Counted from the first letter of the stretch, positions 16,447-25,565 are shown. The stretch: 64,000 nucleotides of DNA from Kluyvera ascorbata_C (GCF_044197065.1 NZ_JBIQOI010000010.1:62001-126000), one strand, 5' to 3'. Program-made: numbers and translations. Notes: generated by a model not told the origin, from the sequence alone.

Positions 16447-18531
16447 ATGGAGAGCAAACGCCTCGATAATGCCGCGCTAGCGGCGGGTATTAGCCCAAAT
16501 TACATCAATGCCCACGGCAAGCCGCAGTCTATTGGTGCCGACACCAAACGGCGTTTGCTTGACGCAATGCATCATATCGCCGCCGCGGATGTGGCGGCCA
16601 CGCCGATACCCAACGTGATGGTCTGGACGTATGGTAAGAAGATGACGCTGGCGGTGGAGGGGAAGGGCGAGTTTAGCTGGATCCTCACCACCGAAGAAGG
16701 CAAGCAGTATCACGGCCAGGCGACGGGCGGTAAAACGCTCAGCCTGCCAACCCGGCTACCGGAAGGGTATCACTCGTTAACCTTGACCCAGGGCGATCAG
16801 CGCTGGCACTGCCGGACGATTATTGCTCCTGAGCGCTGCTACGAACCGCAGCCGCTGAAAGAGGCGAAAAAGCTGTGGGGTGCCTGCGTGCAGCTCTATA
16901 CCCTGCGTTCGGAGAAGAACTGGGGTATCGGCGACTTCGGCGACCTGAAGGCGATGCTGCCAGAAGTGGCGAAGCGCGGCGGGTCGTTTATCGGCCTCAA
17001 CCCGATTCATGCGCTCTATCCGGCCAACCCGGAAAGCGCCAGCCCGTACAGCCCGTCTTCACGCCGCTGGATGAACGTTATCTATATCGACGTGAACGCC
17101 GTGGAAGACTTCGCGCTGAGCGAAGAGGCGCAGGCGTGGTGGACGCTGCCGGCAACCCAGAAAAAGCTGCAAGCGGCACGCGACGTGGAGCAGGTGGACT
17201 ACACCGCGGTGACCGAGCTGAAAATGACGGCGCTGCGTATGGCGTGGAAACGCTTTGCCAAACGTCACGATGAGCAGATGGCGACCTTCCGCTACTTTGT
17301 CGATAAAGAAGGGGAGAGCCTCTACTGGCAGGCGGCGTATGACGCGCTGCACGCCCATCAGGTGAAAGAAGATAAACTCCGCTGGGGCTGGCCGGCCTGG
17401 CCGAAGGCGTATCAGACGATTGAAAGCCCGGAAGTGCAGGCGTTCTGCAAAAAGCACGCCGACGACGTGGATTTCTACCTGTGGCTACAGTGGCTAGCCT
17501 ATACCCAGTTTGCCGACTGCTGGGAGACCAGCCAGCGCGGTGCCATGCCGATTGGCCTCTACCGCGACCTGGCGGTGGGTGTGGCTGAAGGTGGCGCGGA
17601 AACCTGGTGCGACCGCGAGCTGTATTGCCTTAAAGCCTCCGTAGGCGCGCCGCCGGATATCCTCGGCCCGCTGGGACAGAACTGGGGCCTGCCGCCGATG
17701 GATCCGCATATCATCGCCGCACGCGCCTATGAGCCGTTTATTGAACTGCTGCGCGCTAACATGAAGAACTGCGGCGCGCTGCGTATCGACCACGTGATGT
17801 CGGTGCTGCGTTTGTGGTGGATCCCGTACGGTGAAACCGCCGATCACGGCGCTTACGTGCAGTATCCGGTCGATGCATTGCTGTCGATTCTGGCGCTGGA
17901 GAGTAAACGTCATCGTTGTATGGTGATTGGTGAAGACCTCGGCACCGTGCCGGTGGAGATTGTGGGTAAACTGCGTAAGAGCGGGGTTTACTCGTACAAG
18001 GTGCTCTATTTCGAAAACGACAGCGAGAAGAATTTCCGCGCACCAAAAGCCTATCCGGAGCAGTCGATGGCCGTGGCAACCACCCACGACCTGCCAACGC
18101 TGCGGGGTTATTGGGAAAGCGGCGACCTGACGCTCGGCAATCAGCTTGGGCTTTACCCTGACGCTGACGTACTGCGCGGGCTGTACCAGGATCGTGAACT
18201 GGCGAAGCAGGGGCTGCTGGACGCATTGCACAAGTACGGCACGCTGCCGAAACGTGCGGGGCATAAGGCGTCACTGATGGCGATGACGGCAACGCTGAGT
18301 CGCGGGATGCAGCGCTATATTGCGGACAGCAACAGCGCGCTGCTGGGGCTTCAGCCGGAAGACTGGCTGCAGATGTCCAGCCCGGTCAACATCCCCGGTA
18401 CCAGCTCCGAATACCCGAACTGGCGGCGCAAGCTCACCACGTCGCTGGAAGCGATGTTTGCCGATGATGGGGTGAACAAGCTGATTAAAGATTTGGACAA
18501 GCGCCGGAAGGCGGCGAGTAAGAAGAAGTAA
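16447..18531 (+). CDS. malQ: 4-alpha-glucanotransferase (amylomaltase) MalQ
   Basis: This 694-residue GH77 enzyme disproportionates maltose and maltodextrins and releases glucose. The catalytic triad is visible at the expected positions: D448 in LRIDHVMSV, E496 in VIGEDLGTVP and D548 in TTHDLPTLRGYW. It works with MalP, one making long dextrins and the other shortening them. AAGGACAGGCC precedes the ATG. The operon ends in a REP pair and a bidirectional terminator shared with gntT. Confidence 0.98.
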   Translation: MESKRLDNAALAAGISPNYINAHGKPQSIGADTKRRLLDAMHHIAAADVAATPIPNVMVWTYGKKMTLAVEGKGEFSWILTTEEGKQYHGQATGGKTLSLPTRLPEGYHSLTLTQGDQRWHCRTIIAPERCYEPQPLKEAKKLWGACVQLYTLRSEKNWGIGDFGDLKAMLPEVAKRGGSFIGLNPIHALYPANPESASPYSPSSRRWMNVIYIDVNAVEDFALSEEAQAWWTLPATQKKLQAARDVEQVDYTAVTELKMTALRMAWKRFAKRHDEQMATFRYFVDKEGESLYWQAAYDALHAHQVKEDKLRWGWPAWPKAYQTIESPEVQAFCKKHADDVDFYLWLQWLAYTQFADCWETSQRGAMPIGLYRDLAVGVAEGGAETWCDRELYCLKASVGAPPDILGPLGQNWGLPPMDPHIIAARAYEPFIELLRANMKNCGALRIDHVMSVLRLWWIPYGETADHGAYVQYPVDALLSILALESKRHRCMVIGEDLGTVPVEIVGKLRKSGVYSYKVLYFENDSEKNFRAPKAYPEQSMAVATTHDLPTLRGYWESGDLTLGNQLGLYPDADVLRGLYQDRELAKQGLLDALHKYGTLPKRAGHKASLMAMTATLSRGMQRYIADSNSALLGLQPEDWLQMSSPVNIPGTSSEYPNWRRKLTTSLEAMFADDGVNKLIKDLDKRRKAASKKK

Positions 18532-18549
18532 CCCGGCCGAGCAATGAGT

Positions 18550-18629
18550 TGTAGGCCGGATAAGGCAACGCCGCCATCCGGCGGTGTGCGCCGTCATTGC
18601 CTGATGGCGCTACGCTTTTCAGGCCTACC
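18550..18629. repeat. REP pair after malQ
   Basis: GTAGGCCGGATAAGGCAACG... and TGCCTGATGGCGCTACGC... are two opposite REP palindromes of the same class as those at 10647 and 58517. They lie between the malQ stop and the shared terminator. Confidence 0.85.
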
Positions 18630-18632
18630 AAT

Positions 18633-18661
18633 AAAAATGCCGGGGCAAGCCCGGCATTTTT
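18633..18661. terminator. Bidirectional terminator between malQ and gntT
   Basis: A 12-bp perfect stem, AAAAATGCCGGG with CCCGGCATTTTT, encloses a 5-nt loop. The A and T runs on both sides allow termination of convergent malPQ (plus strand) and gntT (minus strand), whose stop is 20 bp away. Confidence 0.92.
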
Positions 18662-18680
18662 GTATCGAGAGTTCGTGGTG

Positions 18681-19997
18681 TTACACCACCATCCCCAGCA
18701 GCAAACAACCCACCAGACCGCAAACCGAGATAATGGTTTCCAGCATCGACCAGGACTTGATGGTCTCGCCGATAGTCAGGTTGAAGTACTCTTTGAACAG
18801 CCAGAAACCTGGATCGTTCACGTGAGAGAAGATAACGGAGCCAGAACCGACGGCGATAACCATCAGCTCAGGGCTAACCCCGGTGGTGGCAATCAGTGGC
18901 GCGGCGATACCGCCAGCGGTGATGGCTGCAACGGTGGCTGAACCCAGCGCAATACGCAGTACGGCGGCAATAGACCAGGCCATAAACAGCGGAGAAACGT
19001 TGGACTCGTGCATGATAGACGCGATGTACTTATCAACGCCGGAGTCGACCAGTACCTGCTTAAAGGCACCGCCACCGCCGATGATCAGCAGCATCATGGC
19101 GATAATTTTAATGGAGGAGATCAGCGTGTCATTGATGTCATCCATTGAACGGCCACGGTTCAGGCCGAAGGTGAAGATAGCAATCAGCACCGCAATCAGG
19201 GTCGCCATTACCGGGTCGCCGAAGAATTCAGCGGCAGGCAGCAGGGCGTGGCCTTTTGGCAGCACCATCTCAGCGATAGCGCGCAGCGCCATCAGGATGA
19301 CCGGCACCAAAGAGGTCCAGACGCTCACGCCGAAGGATGGCATCTCTGCATCGGTGAAGGTTTTCGGGTTGTGCAGACCTTCCGGGATGGGTTTGTCGAT
19401 GCTTTTCAGGCAGCGCGCGTAGACCGGGCCCGCCAGGATAACGGTCGGGATAGCCAGCAGCGTACCGTACAGCAGGGTTTTACCCATATCCGCGTGGAAG
19501 ATGGTGGCGATAGCAGTTGGGCCCGGGTGCGGCGGCAGGAAGCCGTGGGTTACGGAGAGCGCAGCGGCCATTGGCACACCCACGTACAGCAGCGGAATAC
19601 GCGCGTTTGCGGCGATGGTGAACACCAGCGGCAGCAGCAGCACGAAGCCCACTTCATAGAACAGCGCGAAGCCGACGGTGAAGCCAGTCAGTACGACGGC
19701 CCACTGAATGTGCTTACGACCAAATTTGTCGATAAGGGTAGTGGCGATACGCTGCGCGCCGCCGCAGTCTGCCAGCATCTTACCGAGCATGGCGCCGAAG
19801 CCCATAATCAGCGCCAGGCTGCCGAGGGTGCCGCCGACGCCGTTTTTGATGGAGACGATAACTTTGTCCAGGGGCATACCCTGCATTAATCCGACGGCCA
19901 GAGCCACCAGAACCAGAGCGATAAACCCGTTCATTTTGAAACGGATCATCAGCAGTAATAAGAGGATAACCCCGATAGCTACGATGATTAATGGCAT
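18681..19997 (-). CDS. gntT: High-affinity gluconate:H+ symporter GntT
   Basis: This 438-residue polytopic GntP-family permease imports gluconate. Family stretches seen are GFGAMLGKMLADCGGAQRIA near residue 68, the HGFLPPHPGPTAIATIF loop near residue 150 and SHVNDPGFWLFKEYF near residue 390. The hydrophobic profile indicates 12-14 membrane segments, and the length is identical to E. coli. It is transcribed alone, facing malQ. Two GntR-like operators lie 167-302 bp upstream of the start. Confidence 0.97.
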   Translation of the reverse strand: MPLIIVAIGVILLLLLMIRFKMNGFIALVLVALAVGLMQGMPLDKVIVSIKNGVGGTLGSLALIMGFGAMLGKMLADCGGAQRIATTLIDKFGRKHIQWAVVLTGFTVGFALFYEVGFVLLLPLVFTIAANARIPLLYVGVPMAAALSVTHGFLPPHPGPTAIATIFHADMGKTLLYGTLLAIPTVILAGPVYARCLKSIDKPIPEGLHNPKTFTDAEMPSFGVSVWTSLVPVILMALRAIAEMVLPKGHALLPAAEFFGDPVMATLIAVLIAIFTFGLNRGRSMDDINDTLISSIKIIAMMLLIIGGGGAFKQVLVDSGVDKYIASIMHESNVSPLFMAWSIAAVLRIALGSATVAAITAGGIAAPLIATTGVSPELMVIAVGSGSVIFSHVNDPGFWLFKEYFNLTIGETIKSWSMLETIISVCGLVGCLLLGMVV

Positions 19998-20163
19998 AAT
20001 TTATCCAGCCTTTAATTTGTTATGGGTAACGTCACTGGTGTTGCGACAATGTCCAATTGCCCCTACAGAGGGAATAGGTACTGACTTCTCCACGCCACCT
20101 TGATGTTGTATGACTCAGCAAAGAATAGCTGGCTATTTATTTAACGCGGTGGTGTGTGTTGCG

Positions 20164-20179
20164 ATGATACGGGTAACAT
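20164..20179. promoter_or_regulatory. GntR operator, gntT proximal
   Basis: ATGATACGGGTAACAT matches the palindromic GntR operator ATGTTACCGGTAACAT at 14 of 16 positions. It lies 167 bp upstream of the gntT start codon. Confidence 0.75.
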
Positions 20180-20283
20180 GTAGAGGTTGAGAATAACCCC
20201 ATGCATGGAAATGTGAAATCTGCGACGGTAGTCAAATTATTGGTAGGGTTATTGCACTGCTTCGAGCGGAAATTTGCGAGGAA

Positions 20284-20299
20284 TGTTGCACGGTAACAT
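20284..20299. promoter_or_regulatory. GntR operator-like sequence, gntT distal
   Basis: The right half GGTAACAT (20292-20299) is a perfect GntR half-site. The left half is degenerate unless one extra base is allowed (ATGTTGC-A-CGGTAACAT). It begins exactly 120 bp from the first operator. Confidence 0.5.
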
Positions 20300-20315
20300 G
20301 GGTAGAACGGAGATT

Positions 20316-20404
20316 TCCCCGGGGTCGACGTAAACGCCTCGCCCGGGCTGCCAGTGAGAATCGCGCTCGTTTGTAGCCCGGCCAAGCGAAGCGCCGCCGG
20401 GACG
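20316..20404. repeat. Two REP-like palindromes upstream of gntT / after nfuA
   Basis: One unit (20316-20351) has CCCCGGGGTCGACG and CGCCTCGCCCGGG arms. The second (20371-20404) is GTAGCCCGGCCAAGCGAAGC plus its complement, the same class as copies near 31486, 35344, 35380 and 40594. They fall just after the nfuA stop. Confidence 0.75.
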
Positions 20405-20418
20405 AGCACAAAGCTAAC

Positions 20419-20994
20419 TTAGTAGTAAGAGTGCTCGCCGCGCTGGTGCTCGGTCAGATCGCGCACGCCTTTCAGTTCCGGGAATTCGGCCAGCAGCTGC
20501 TTTTCGATACCGTCTTTCAGGGTGACATCAATCATTGAACAACCGTTACAGCCGCCGCCGAATTGCAGAATGGCGTAGCCGTCGTCGGTGATTTCCATCA
20601 GCGACACGCGGCCACCGTGGCCAGCCAACTGAGGGTTAACCTGCGACTGCAGCATGTATTCAACGCGCTCCATCAGCGGGGCGTCGTCGGACACTTTACG
20701 CATTTTCGCGTTTGGCGCTTTCAGGGTCAGCTGAGAACCCAACTGATCGGTGACGAAATCAATTTCCGCATCTTCCAGATACGGAGCGCTCAGCTCGTCG
20801 ACATAGGCGGTGAGCTGTTCAAATTTCAGGGCAGTATCACTTGCTTCCACCGCATCCGGCGGGCAATAAGAAACGCCGCATTCTGCGTTAGGCGTACCAG
20901 GGTTAATCACAAATACACGGATTTGTGTCCCTTCTTCCTGATTTTGCAGAAGTTTGGCAAAGTGCGCTTGCGCAGTATCGGAAATACGGATCAT
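20419..20994 (-). CDS. nfuA: Fe-S biogenesis protein NfuA
   Basis: This 191-residue cytoplasmic protein carries and delivers [4Fe-4S] clusters to client enzymes, especially under oxidative stress or iron limitation. The N-terminal degenerate A-type domain spans about residues 1-95 and the C-terminal Nfu domain carries the CxxC motif C149-N-G-C152 (GGGCNGCSMIDVTLK). Its length is identical to E. coli. It follows gntX on the same strand after about 60 bp. Confidence 0.98.
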   Translation of the reverse strand: MIRISDTAQAHFAKLLQNQEEGTQIRVFVINPGTPNAECGVSYCPPDAVEASDTALKFEQLTAYVDELSAPYLEDAEIDFVTDQLGSQLTLKAPNAKMRKVSDDAPLMERVEYMLQSQVNPQLAGHGGRVSLMEITDDGYAILQFGGGCNGCSMIDVTLKDGIEKQLLAEFPELKGVRDLTEHQRGEHSYY

Positions 20995-21052
20995 AGCTTT
21001 GACCTAATAGTTGACTACTTTAGTTGGTTATAATACGCCCATCGATGGGGGT

Positions 21053-21727
21053 CTACAAGGTGCGACACAGACACCATACCTGAACGCTCGCCGCGCCATT
21101 TCGCAAAAGAAGCCGGGAAATCTCGGCAACGGTGCTGCCCGTAGTGACCACATCATCCACAACAACCATATGGCGACCTTGAACCGGTAATTCAAGCTGG
21201 AACGCATTTTTCAGGTTCTGCTTGCGCAGCCGTGCGTTGAGCTGATGCTGCGTGGCTGTCGGGCGGGTACGGGTGAGCGCTCGCGAGTTGAATTCACAAG
21301 GCAGCCATTTTGCCAGCGCCTGGCAGAGTAGCTCGCTCTGGTTATACCCCCGCCGCCAGTGACGGCGCTGCCACAGCGGCACGCTGATAAGCTGTTGCGG
21401 CATAGGCCGCGTGGCGTTTTGCCGCACAGCCAGCAGCAGCAGGCGCGCCAGTACAGGAGCCAGCTCTGGTTGGCCGCTAAATTTGAAGTGATGAATCAAC
21501 GTGCTGAGCGGAGGTTGATAGTCGTTAATCGCGATCAGGCGTTGCCAGGGCGGTGGTTTTTGCAGGCAGCGCCCGCAGGGGACGTTGCTGTCAGCCGAAG
21601 GTAAACCGCACTGTGGGCAGAGACAAATGTGGAGCGTGACCGCGCGGGTGCAGCGGGAGCAGATACCCCACGCTGGTAGCGCCAGCGGCATTTTGCATAG
21701 CCAGCACGAGCCGTGGACTGTTAGCAT
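21053..21727 (-). CDS. gntX: ComF-family phosphoribosyltransferase-like protein GntX
   Basis: This 224-residue protein has an N-terminal zinc-finger-like region with paired cysteines (CWLC, CSRC, CPQCGLP, CGRC) and a C-terminal phosphoribosyltransferase fold with the PRPP loop VVVDDVVTTGST near residue 188. It belongs to the ComF/GntX family, which in naturally competent bacteria takes part in DNA uptake. The gluconate-linked name is historical and its enzymatic role is unproven. It is divergent from bioH with about 38 bp between the starts. Confidence 0.95.
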   Translation of the reverse strand: MLTVHGSCWLCKMPLALPAWGICSRCTRAVTLHICLCPQCGLPSADSNVPCGRCLQKPPPWQRLIAINDYQPPLSTLIHHFKFSGQPELAPVLARLLLLAVRQNATRPMPQQLISVPLWQRRHWRRGYNQSELLCQALAKWLPCEFNSRALTRTRPTATQHQLNARLRKQNLKNAFQLELPVQGRHMVVVDDVVTTGSTVAEISRLLLRNGAASVQVWCLCRTL

Positions 21728-21765
21728 AATCGCCTCCTGAACTGATAAAACGAGAACGATAGCTG

Positions 21766-22542
21766 ATGAACGACATCTGGTGGCAAACCACGGGCGAAGG
21801 AAATTGTCATCTTGTGCTGCTGCACGGATGGGGGCTGAATGCCCAGGTCTGGGATTGCATCACGGCGGAATTAGGCGCGCATTTTACGCTGCATCTGGTC
21901 GACCTACCGGGCTACGGTCGCAGCGAAGGTTTTGGGGCGTTATCGCTTGCCGAAATGGCCGCGCATGTGCTGGAAAAAGCCCCTGAACAGGCTATCTGGC
22001 TTGGCTGGAGTCTGGGCGGGCTGGTGGCAAGCCAGGTGGCATTGCAGCATCCTGAACGGGTCTCCGCGCTGGTCACCGTGGCTTCATCGCCCTGCTTTAG
22101 TGCGCATGAGGATTGGCCCGGCATTAAACCCGAGGTACTAAGTGGATTCCAGCAGCAGCTTAGCGAGGATTTCCAACGTACCGTTGAGCGTTTCCTGGCG
22201 TTGCAAACGATGGGAACCGAAAGCGCGCGTCAGGATGCTCGTGCGCTGAAGCAGGCGGTGCTGTCGTTGCCTATGCCGTCGCCAGAGGTCCTGAACGGCG
22301 GGCTGGAGATCCTGAAAACGGCAGACCTACGCCAGCCGTTAGCCGGGCTGACGATGCCGTTCCTGCGTCTTTACGGCAGGCTCGATGGCTTGGTGCCGCG
22401 CAAAATTGTGCCCATACTGGATACCCTGTGGCCGCAGAGTGAATCGCTTATTTTTGATAAAGCGGCTCATGCACCGTTTATCTCGCATCCGCAGGCGTTT
22501 TGCGAACCGCTGGTGGCATTGAAAGCGCGGATTAAGAATTAA
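21766..22542 (+). CDS. bioH: Pimeloyl-[acyl-carrier protein] methyl ester esterase BioH
   Basis: This 258-residue alpha/beta hydrolase removes the methyl ester from pimeloyl-ACP, ending the disguised fatty-acid route to biotin. The catalytic triad is at the canonical positions: S82 in LGWSLGGLV, D207 in YGRLDGLVP and H235 in KAAHAPFIS. The oxyanion region is LLHGWGLNAQVWD. As in E. coli it is unlinked to the bio operon and divergent from gntX. Confidence 0.97.
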   Translation: MNDIWWQTTGEGNCHLVLLHGWGLNAQVWDCITAELGAHFTLHLVDLPGYGRSEGFGALSLAEMAAHVLEKAPEQAIWLGWSLGGLVASQVALQHPERVSALVTVASSPCFSAHEDWPGIKPEVLSGFQQQLSEDFQRTVERFLALQTMGTESARQDARALKQAVLSLPMPSPEVLNGGLEILKTADLRQPLAGLTMPFLRLYGRLDGLVPRKIVPILDTLWPQSESLIFDKAAHAPFISHPQAFCEPLVALKARIKN

Positions 22543-22655
22543 TTCTGCTCTGAGATGGTAAAAGTGGAATTCATAGCAATACTTAAGCTGTTGCCGTAGG
22601 TGATTATCCTGCTCACCGCGCAGCGCAAATAACAACCTTAAGGAGAGTAGAGGCT

Positions 22656-22925
22656 ATGAAATTTGTTACAGGTATTGTTGCATCTCTGGTGATTGGCTCC
22701 CTGTCGTTTGGTGCGTTTGCTGCTAAGGAGATTCAGAAAGATGACGTGGCTAAGATGAACCTGACGAAAATCGGCAACATCACCACCTCGCGTACGACGT
22801 CGCCAATGGATGCCAAGCAGGATCTGTCGAAAAAAGCCGATGAAATGGGCGGGAAGTACTACGTTATCATCGCCGGTGAGAAAAACGAGAAAACCGTTCA
22901 CGGTAACGCGGACGTCTACAAATAA
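22656..22925 (+). CDS. Small secreted DUF1471 (YhcN/BhsA-type) protein
   Basis: This 89-residue protein has a cleavable signal peptide (about residues 1-22, cut after GAFA) and a mature domain of about 67 residues. The mature part has the DUF1471 pattern: KMNLTKIGNITTSR at the start, a D-KQDLSKKADEMGGKYYVI core and a terminal NADVYK. Members (YhcN, BhsA, McbA, YdgH) are periplasmic or outer-membrane proteins linked to stress, biofilm and acid or oxidant response; this member's role is unknown. AAGGAGA lies upstream of the ATG. E. coli K-12 carries rpnA (yhgA) at this position instead, so the locus is variable. It converges on feoC. Confidence 0.88.
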   Translation: MKFVTGIVASLVIGSLSFGAFAAKEIQKDDVAKMNLTKIGNITTSRTTSPMDAKQDLSKKADEMGGKYYVIIAGEKNEKTVHGNADVYK

Positions 22926-22939
22926 TCTTTCGTGTTGAT

Positions 22940-22965
22940 CCCCGACGCTGGTTGCAGCGTCGGGG
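22940..22965. terminator. Hairpin between the DUF1471 gene and feoC
   Basis: A perfect 11-bp stem CCCCGACGCTG / CAGCGTCGGGG with a 4-nt loop lies between two convergent stop codons. It is very stable but lacks a T run on either strand, so it may block or protect convergent transcripts rather than act as a classical intrinsic terminator. Confidence 0.65.
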
Positions 22966-22973
22966 GGACCGTC

Positions 22974-23210
22974 TTAACGCAGCGCCCACCACTGACGTAG
23001 GCAGGCTTTTCCTTCCGGGCAGCTTTTACAACTGCCGGTCAGACATCCATCAGGTTCTTCGTCAATTTTCATGACTTTCCCCATGGCTTCCAGGCGGTTC
23101 AGCATGGCATCGATCAGCGCCTGCGGCGTATGCAGTTGGGCGCTGAGCTGTGAGGCTTCCATGCGTCCCTGCAATGCCAGCATATCGCGTACTTCAATCA
23201 ATGATGCCAT
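22974..23210 (-). CDS. feoC: Ferrous iron transport accessory protein FeoC
   Basis: This 78-residue winged-helix protein has four cysteines, C56, C61, C64 and C70 (GCLTGSCKSCPEGKAC), that can hold an oxygen-sensitive Fe-S cluster and influence FeoB stability. I chose MASLIEVRD at 23210, eight bases after the feoB stop. The upstream in-frame ATG at 23228 would overlap feoB and lacks conservation. It is the last gene of feoABC. Confidence 0.95.
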   Translation of the reverse strand: MASLIEVRDMLALQGRMEASQLSAQLHTPQALIDAMLNRLEAMGKVMKIDEEPDGCLTGSCKSCPEGKACLRQWWALR

Positions 23211-23218
23211 GTTGACTC

Positions 23219-25537
23219 CTAGTGACAATCGCCTGCTGGGCTAGAGCAGCAGGATGTCGGGGTTTTACGCGTGGCCAGCAGGGAGACATCCACCCGGCTA
23301 CGGGCACGGCGCAGCAGACCAATCACCACGACGTTGAACAGAATCACTGCCAGGATGCATACCAGGCTGTAGCGTGGGTGCTGGCTGAAGCTTACCGTCT
23401 GGTAGTACAACGTAGAAAGCGAGTAGGCGATATTCAGGCCCCACAGAATGGAGAAGGACATCCAGCCACGGCTCGACTCACGGGCAATGGCTCCCATTAC
23501 CGAGATGCACGGAATATAGAGCAGAACGAAAATCAGGTAGCTGTAGGCGGCCGCCGCGCTGCCGAATTTACTGCTCATCACGCCCATCGCCCCGGTTTCC
23601 ATCTCACCGTCGCCCTTGCTGGCTTCGATTGGGTTGGCCAGTACGCTCAGGCTGAAGGTGTCTTTCAGGCCCTGCCAGGTTTCATCAGCCGCAGCCAGCA
23701 GCTCTTCACCGAGGCTAAATTCCTGCGGATTAAACTCTTCGTTCTGGATGTTTTCGGCGGTGTAGAGGGTGTTCAGCGTACCGACCACCACTTCTTTCGC
23801 CATCGCCCCGGTAAACAGACCCACGGTGGCCTGCCAGTTATCGTCATGCACGCCAATCGGTTTAAACACCGGGGTGATCGCCCGGCTGACGGAGGCCAGC
23901 GCGGAGTCATTGATGTTGTCGACGATTTTGCCGCTGAAGGAGAAACTGTTCAGCGCGCTCAGGAAGATACTGACGATAACGATAACTTTACCGGCACGAA
24001 GTACGAAGCCTTTAAGGCGCTGCCAGGTCTGGATAATCAGGCTCTTAATATGCGGTACGTGGTACACCGGCAGCTCCATCACAAACGGTGACGCTTCACC
24101 GCGCATAATGGTGTATTTGAGCATCAGGCCGGTCAGGATAGCGATAACGATCCCCAGCACGTACAGGGAGAAGACCACCAGCGCGCCGCCCTGGCCGAAG
24201 AAGGCGGCGGCGAAGACGGCGAAGATAGCCAGACGCGCGCCGCAGGACATAAACGGCGCCATCATGATGGTCATCAGACGCTCACGCGGGGCGTCCAGTG
24301 TACGTGCGCCCATCACCGACGGTACGTTACAGCCGAAGCCGACGATCAGCGGCACAAAGGATTTACCCGGCAGACCCAGAGACTGCATCAGGCGGTCCAT
24401 GACGAACGCGGCGCGCGCCATGTATCCGGAGTCTTCAAGGAAGGAGAGGAACAGGTACATCATGCCGATTTGCGGCACGAGCGGCAGCACGGTGTTGATA
24501 CCGCCACCGATACCCTGCGCCAGGAAAACGGTCAGCCAGTCCGGGAAGTGAAGCTGGTAGCCAATCCACTGAATGCCGTGAATAAAGATAGCGACGGAAC
24601 CGCCGTCAAAGATCGGCTGCAGCGCGCCACCGATGTTGATAGCGAGTAAGAACATCAGGTACATGACGAACAGGAAAATCGGCAGACCCAACACGCGGTT
24701 GAGGACGATTTTGTCCAGCGCGGCGGTGAAGCGGCTTGGCTCAGCGGTCAGGGTATTGCTGACGGCGTCGCAAATCGCGGCGATGCTTTGGTAGCGAGCG
24801 TCGGCGATATGCAGCGCCGGGTCGTCCATCTCTTCTCTCAGATGCGCCAGGGAGACGTCCAGCTTGTGCGCAGCATCGCCAGCGTAGGCACTGCTATAGA
24901 TATCGCCTTCGAGCATCTGCATGCCCAGCCAGTGGCGCTGGCGTTCAGGGATCTCCTGCGCCATCTCTTTCGCCAGTTTATCGGCTTCGCGTAGCAGCGG
25001 CTGCGGGTAGTGCACCAGCTCAATCGGTTGGTTGCCCTGATGGCGGTCAATGGCCATTTTCAGTGCTTCGATTCCGCGGGCGCGGGTAGAGACCAGCGGC
25101 ACAACCGGACAGCCGAGGCGCGCCGAGAGCGCATCTACGTCGATACGGATTTGCTGTTTCTCGGCAATGTCGAGCATGTTCAACGCGACCACGCACGGAA
25201 TGCCCAGTTCAAGCAGCTGTAGCGTCAGGTAGAGGTTACGTTCCAGGTTGGAGGCATCGACCACGTTAATCAGCAGGTCGGCGTCGCCACTCAGAATATA
25301 GTGGCAGGCGATCTGCTCATCCAGCGAGGTTTGCGATGAAATGGTGGTCAGCGAGTAGGTGCCAGGCAGGTCGACGAGGGTGACCTGGTGATCGGTGGTG
25401 GCGAACGCGCCTTCTTTACGCTCAACCGTAACCCCGGCCCAGTTGCCCACGCGCTGGCGCGCGCCGGTAAGCTGGTTAAATAAGGTTGTCTTGCCGGAAT
25501 TAGGATTACCAATTAAACCAATGGTTAATTTTTTCAT
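23219..25537 (-). CDS. feoB: Ferrous iron transporter FeoB
   Basis: This 772-residue inner-membrane Fe(II) permease has an N-terminal G domain: G1 is GNPNSGKT at residues 10-17, G3 is DLPGTY near residue 56 and G4 is LNMLDIAEK near residue 119. A helical GDI-like spacer follows, then a C-terminal membrane domain with two Gate motifs containing conserved cysteines (VGFGCNVPSVMGAR and LLYIPCISVMG). A cysteine-rich tail (TSCCSSPAGDC) ends the protein. feoA precedes it by 28 bp and feoC follows by 8 bp. Confidence 0.98.
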   Translation of the reverse strand: MKKLTIGLIGNPNSGKTTLFNQLTGARQRVGNWAGVTVERKEGAFATTDHQVTLVDLPGTYSLTTISSQTSLDEQIACHYILSGDADLLINVVDASNLERNLYLTLQLLELGIPCVVALNMLDIAEKQQIRIDVDALSARLGCPVVPLVSTRARGIEALKMAIDRHQGNQPIELVHYPQPLLREADKLAKEMAQEIPERQRHWLGMQMLEGDIYSSAYAGDAAHKLDVSLAHLREEMDDPALHIADARYQSIAAICDAVSNTLTAEPSRFTAALDKIVLNRVLGLPIFLFVMYLMFLLAINIGGALQPIFDGGSVAIFIHGIQWIGYQLHFPDWLTVFLAQGIGGGINTVLPLVPQIGMMYLFLSFLEDSGYMARAAFVMDRLMQSLGLPGKSFVPLIVGFGCNVPSVMGARTLDAPRERLMTIMMAPFMSCGARLAIFAVFAAAFFGQGGALVVFSLYVLGIVIAILTGLMLKYTIMRGEASPFVMELPVYHVPHIKSLIIQTWQRLKGFVLRAGKVIVIVSIFLSALNSFSFSGKIVDNINDSALASVSRAITPVFKPIGVHDDNWQATVGLFTGAMAKEVVVGTLNTLYTAENIQNEEFNPQEFSLGEELLAAADETWQGLKDTFSLSVLANPIEASKGDGEMETGAMGVMSSKFGSAAAAYSYLIFVLLYIPCISVMGAIARESSRGWMSFSILWGLNIAYSLSTLYYQTVSFSQHPRYSLVCILAVILFNVVVIGLLRRARSRVDVSLLATRKTPTSCCSSPAGDCH

Positions 25538-25565
25538 ATTTCAGACTCTTAGTACCGGGCTGGGG

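Larger units (their letters stand above)
19998..20418. other. gntT upstream and leader region (no gene)
   Basis: This 421-bp gap contains the gntT leader, two GntR-like operators (20164-20179, 20284-20299), a CRP-like half-site TGTGA at 20212-20216 and a pair of REP palindromes at 20316-20404. A 90-codon minus-strand frame here runs through the operators and the REP pair and looks non-coding. Confidence 0.75.

Noticed and set aside
20137..20409. 90-codon minus-strand frame upstream of gntT
   Set aside because: It spans GntR operators and a REP pair, so it is regulatory DNA.
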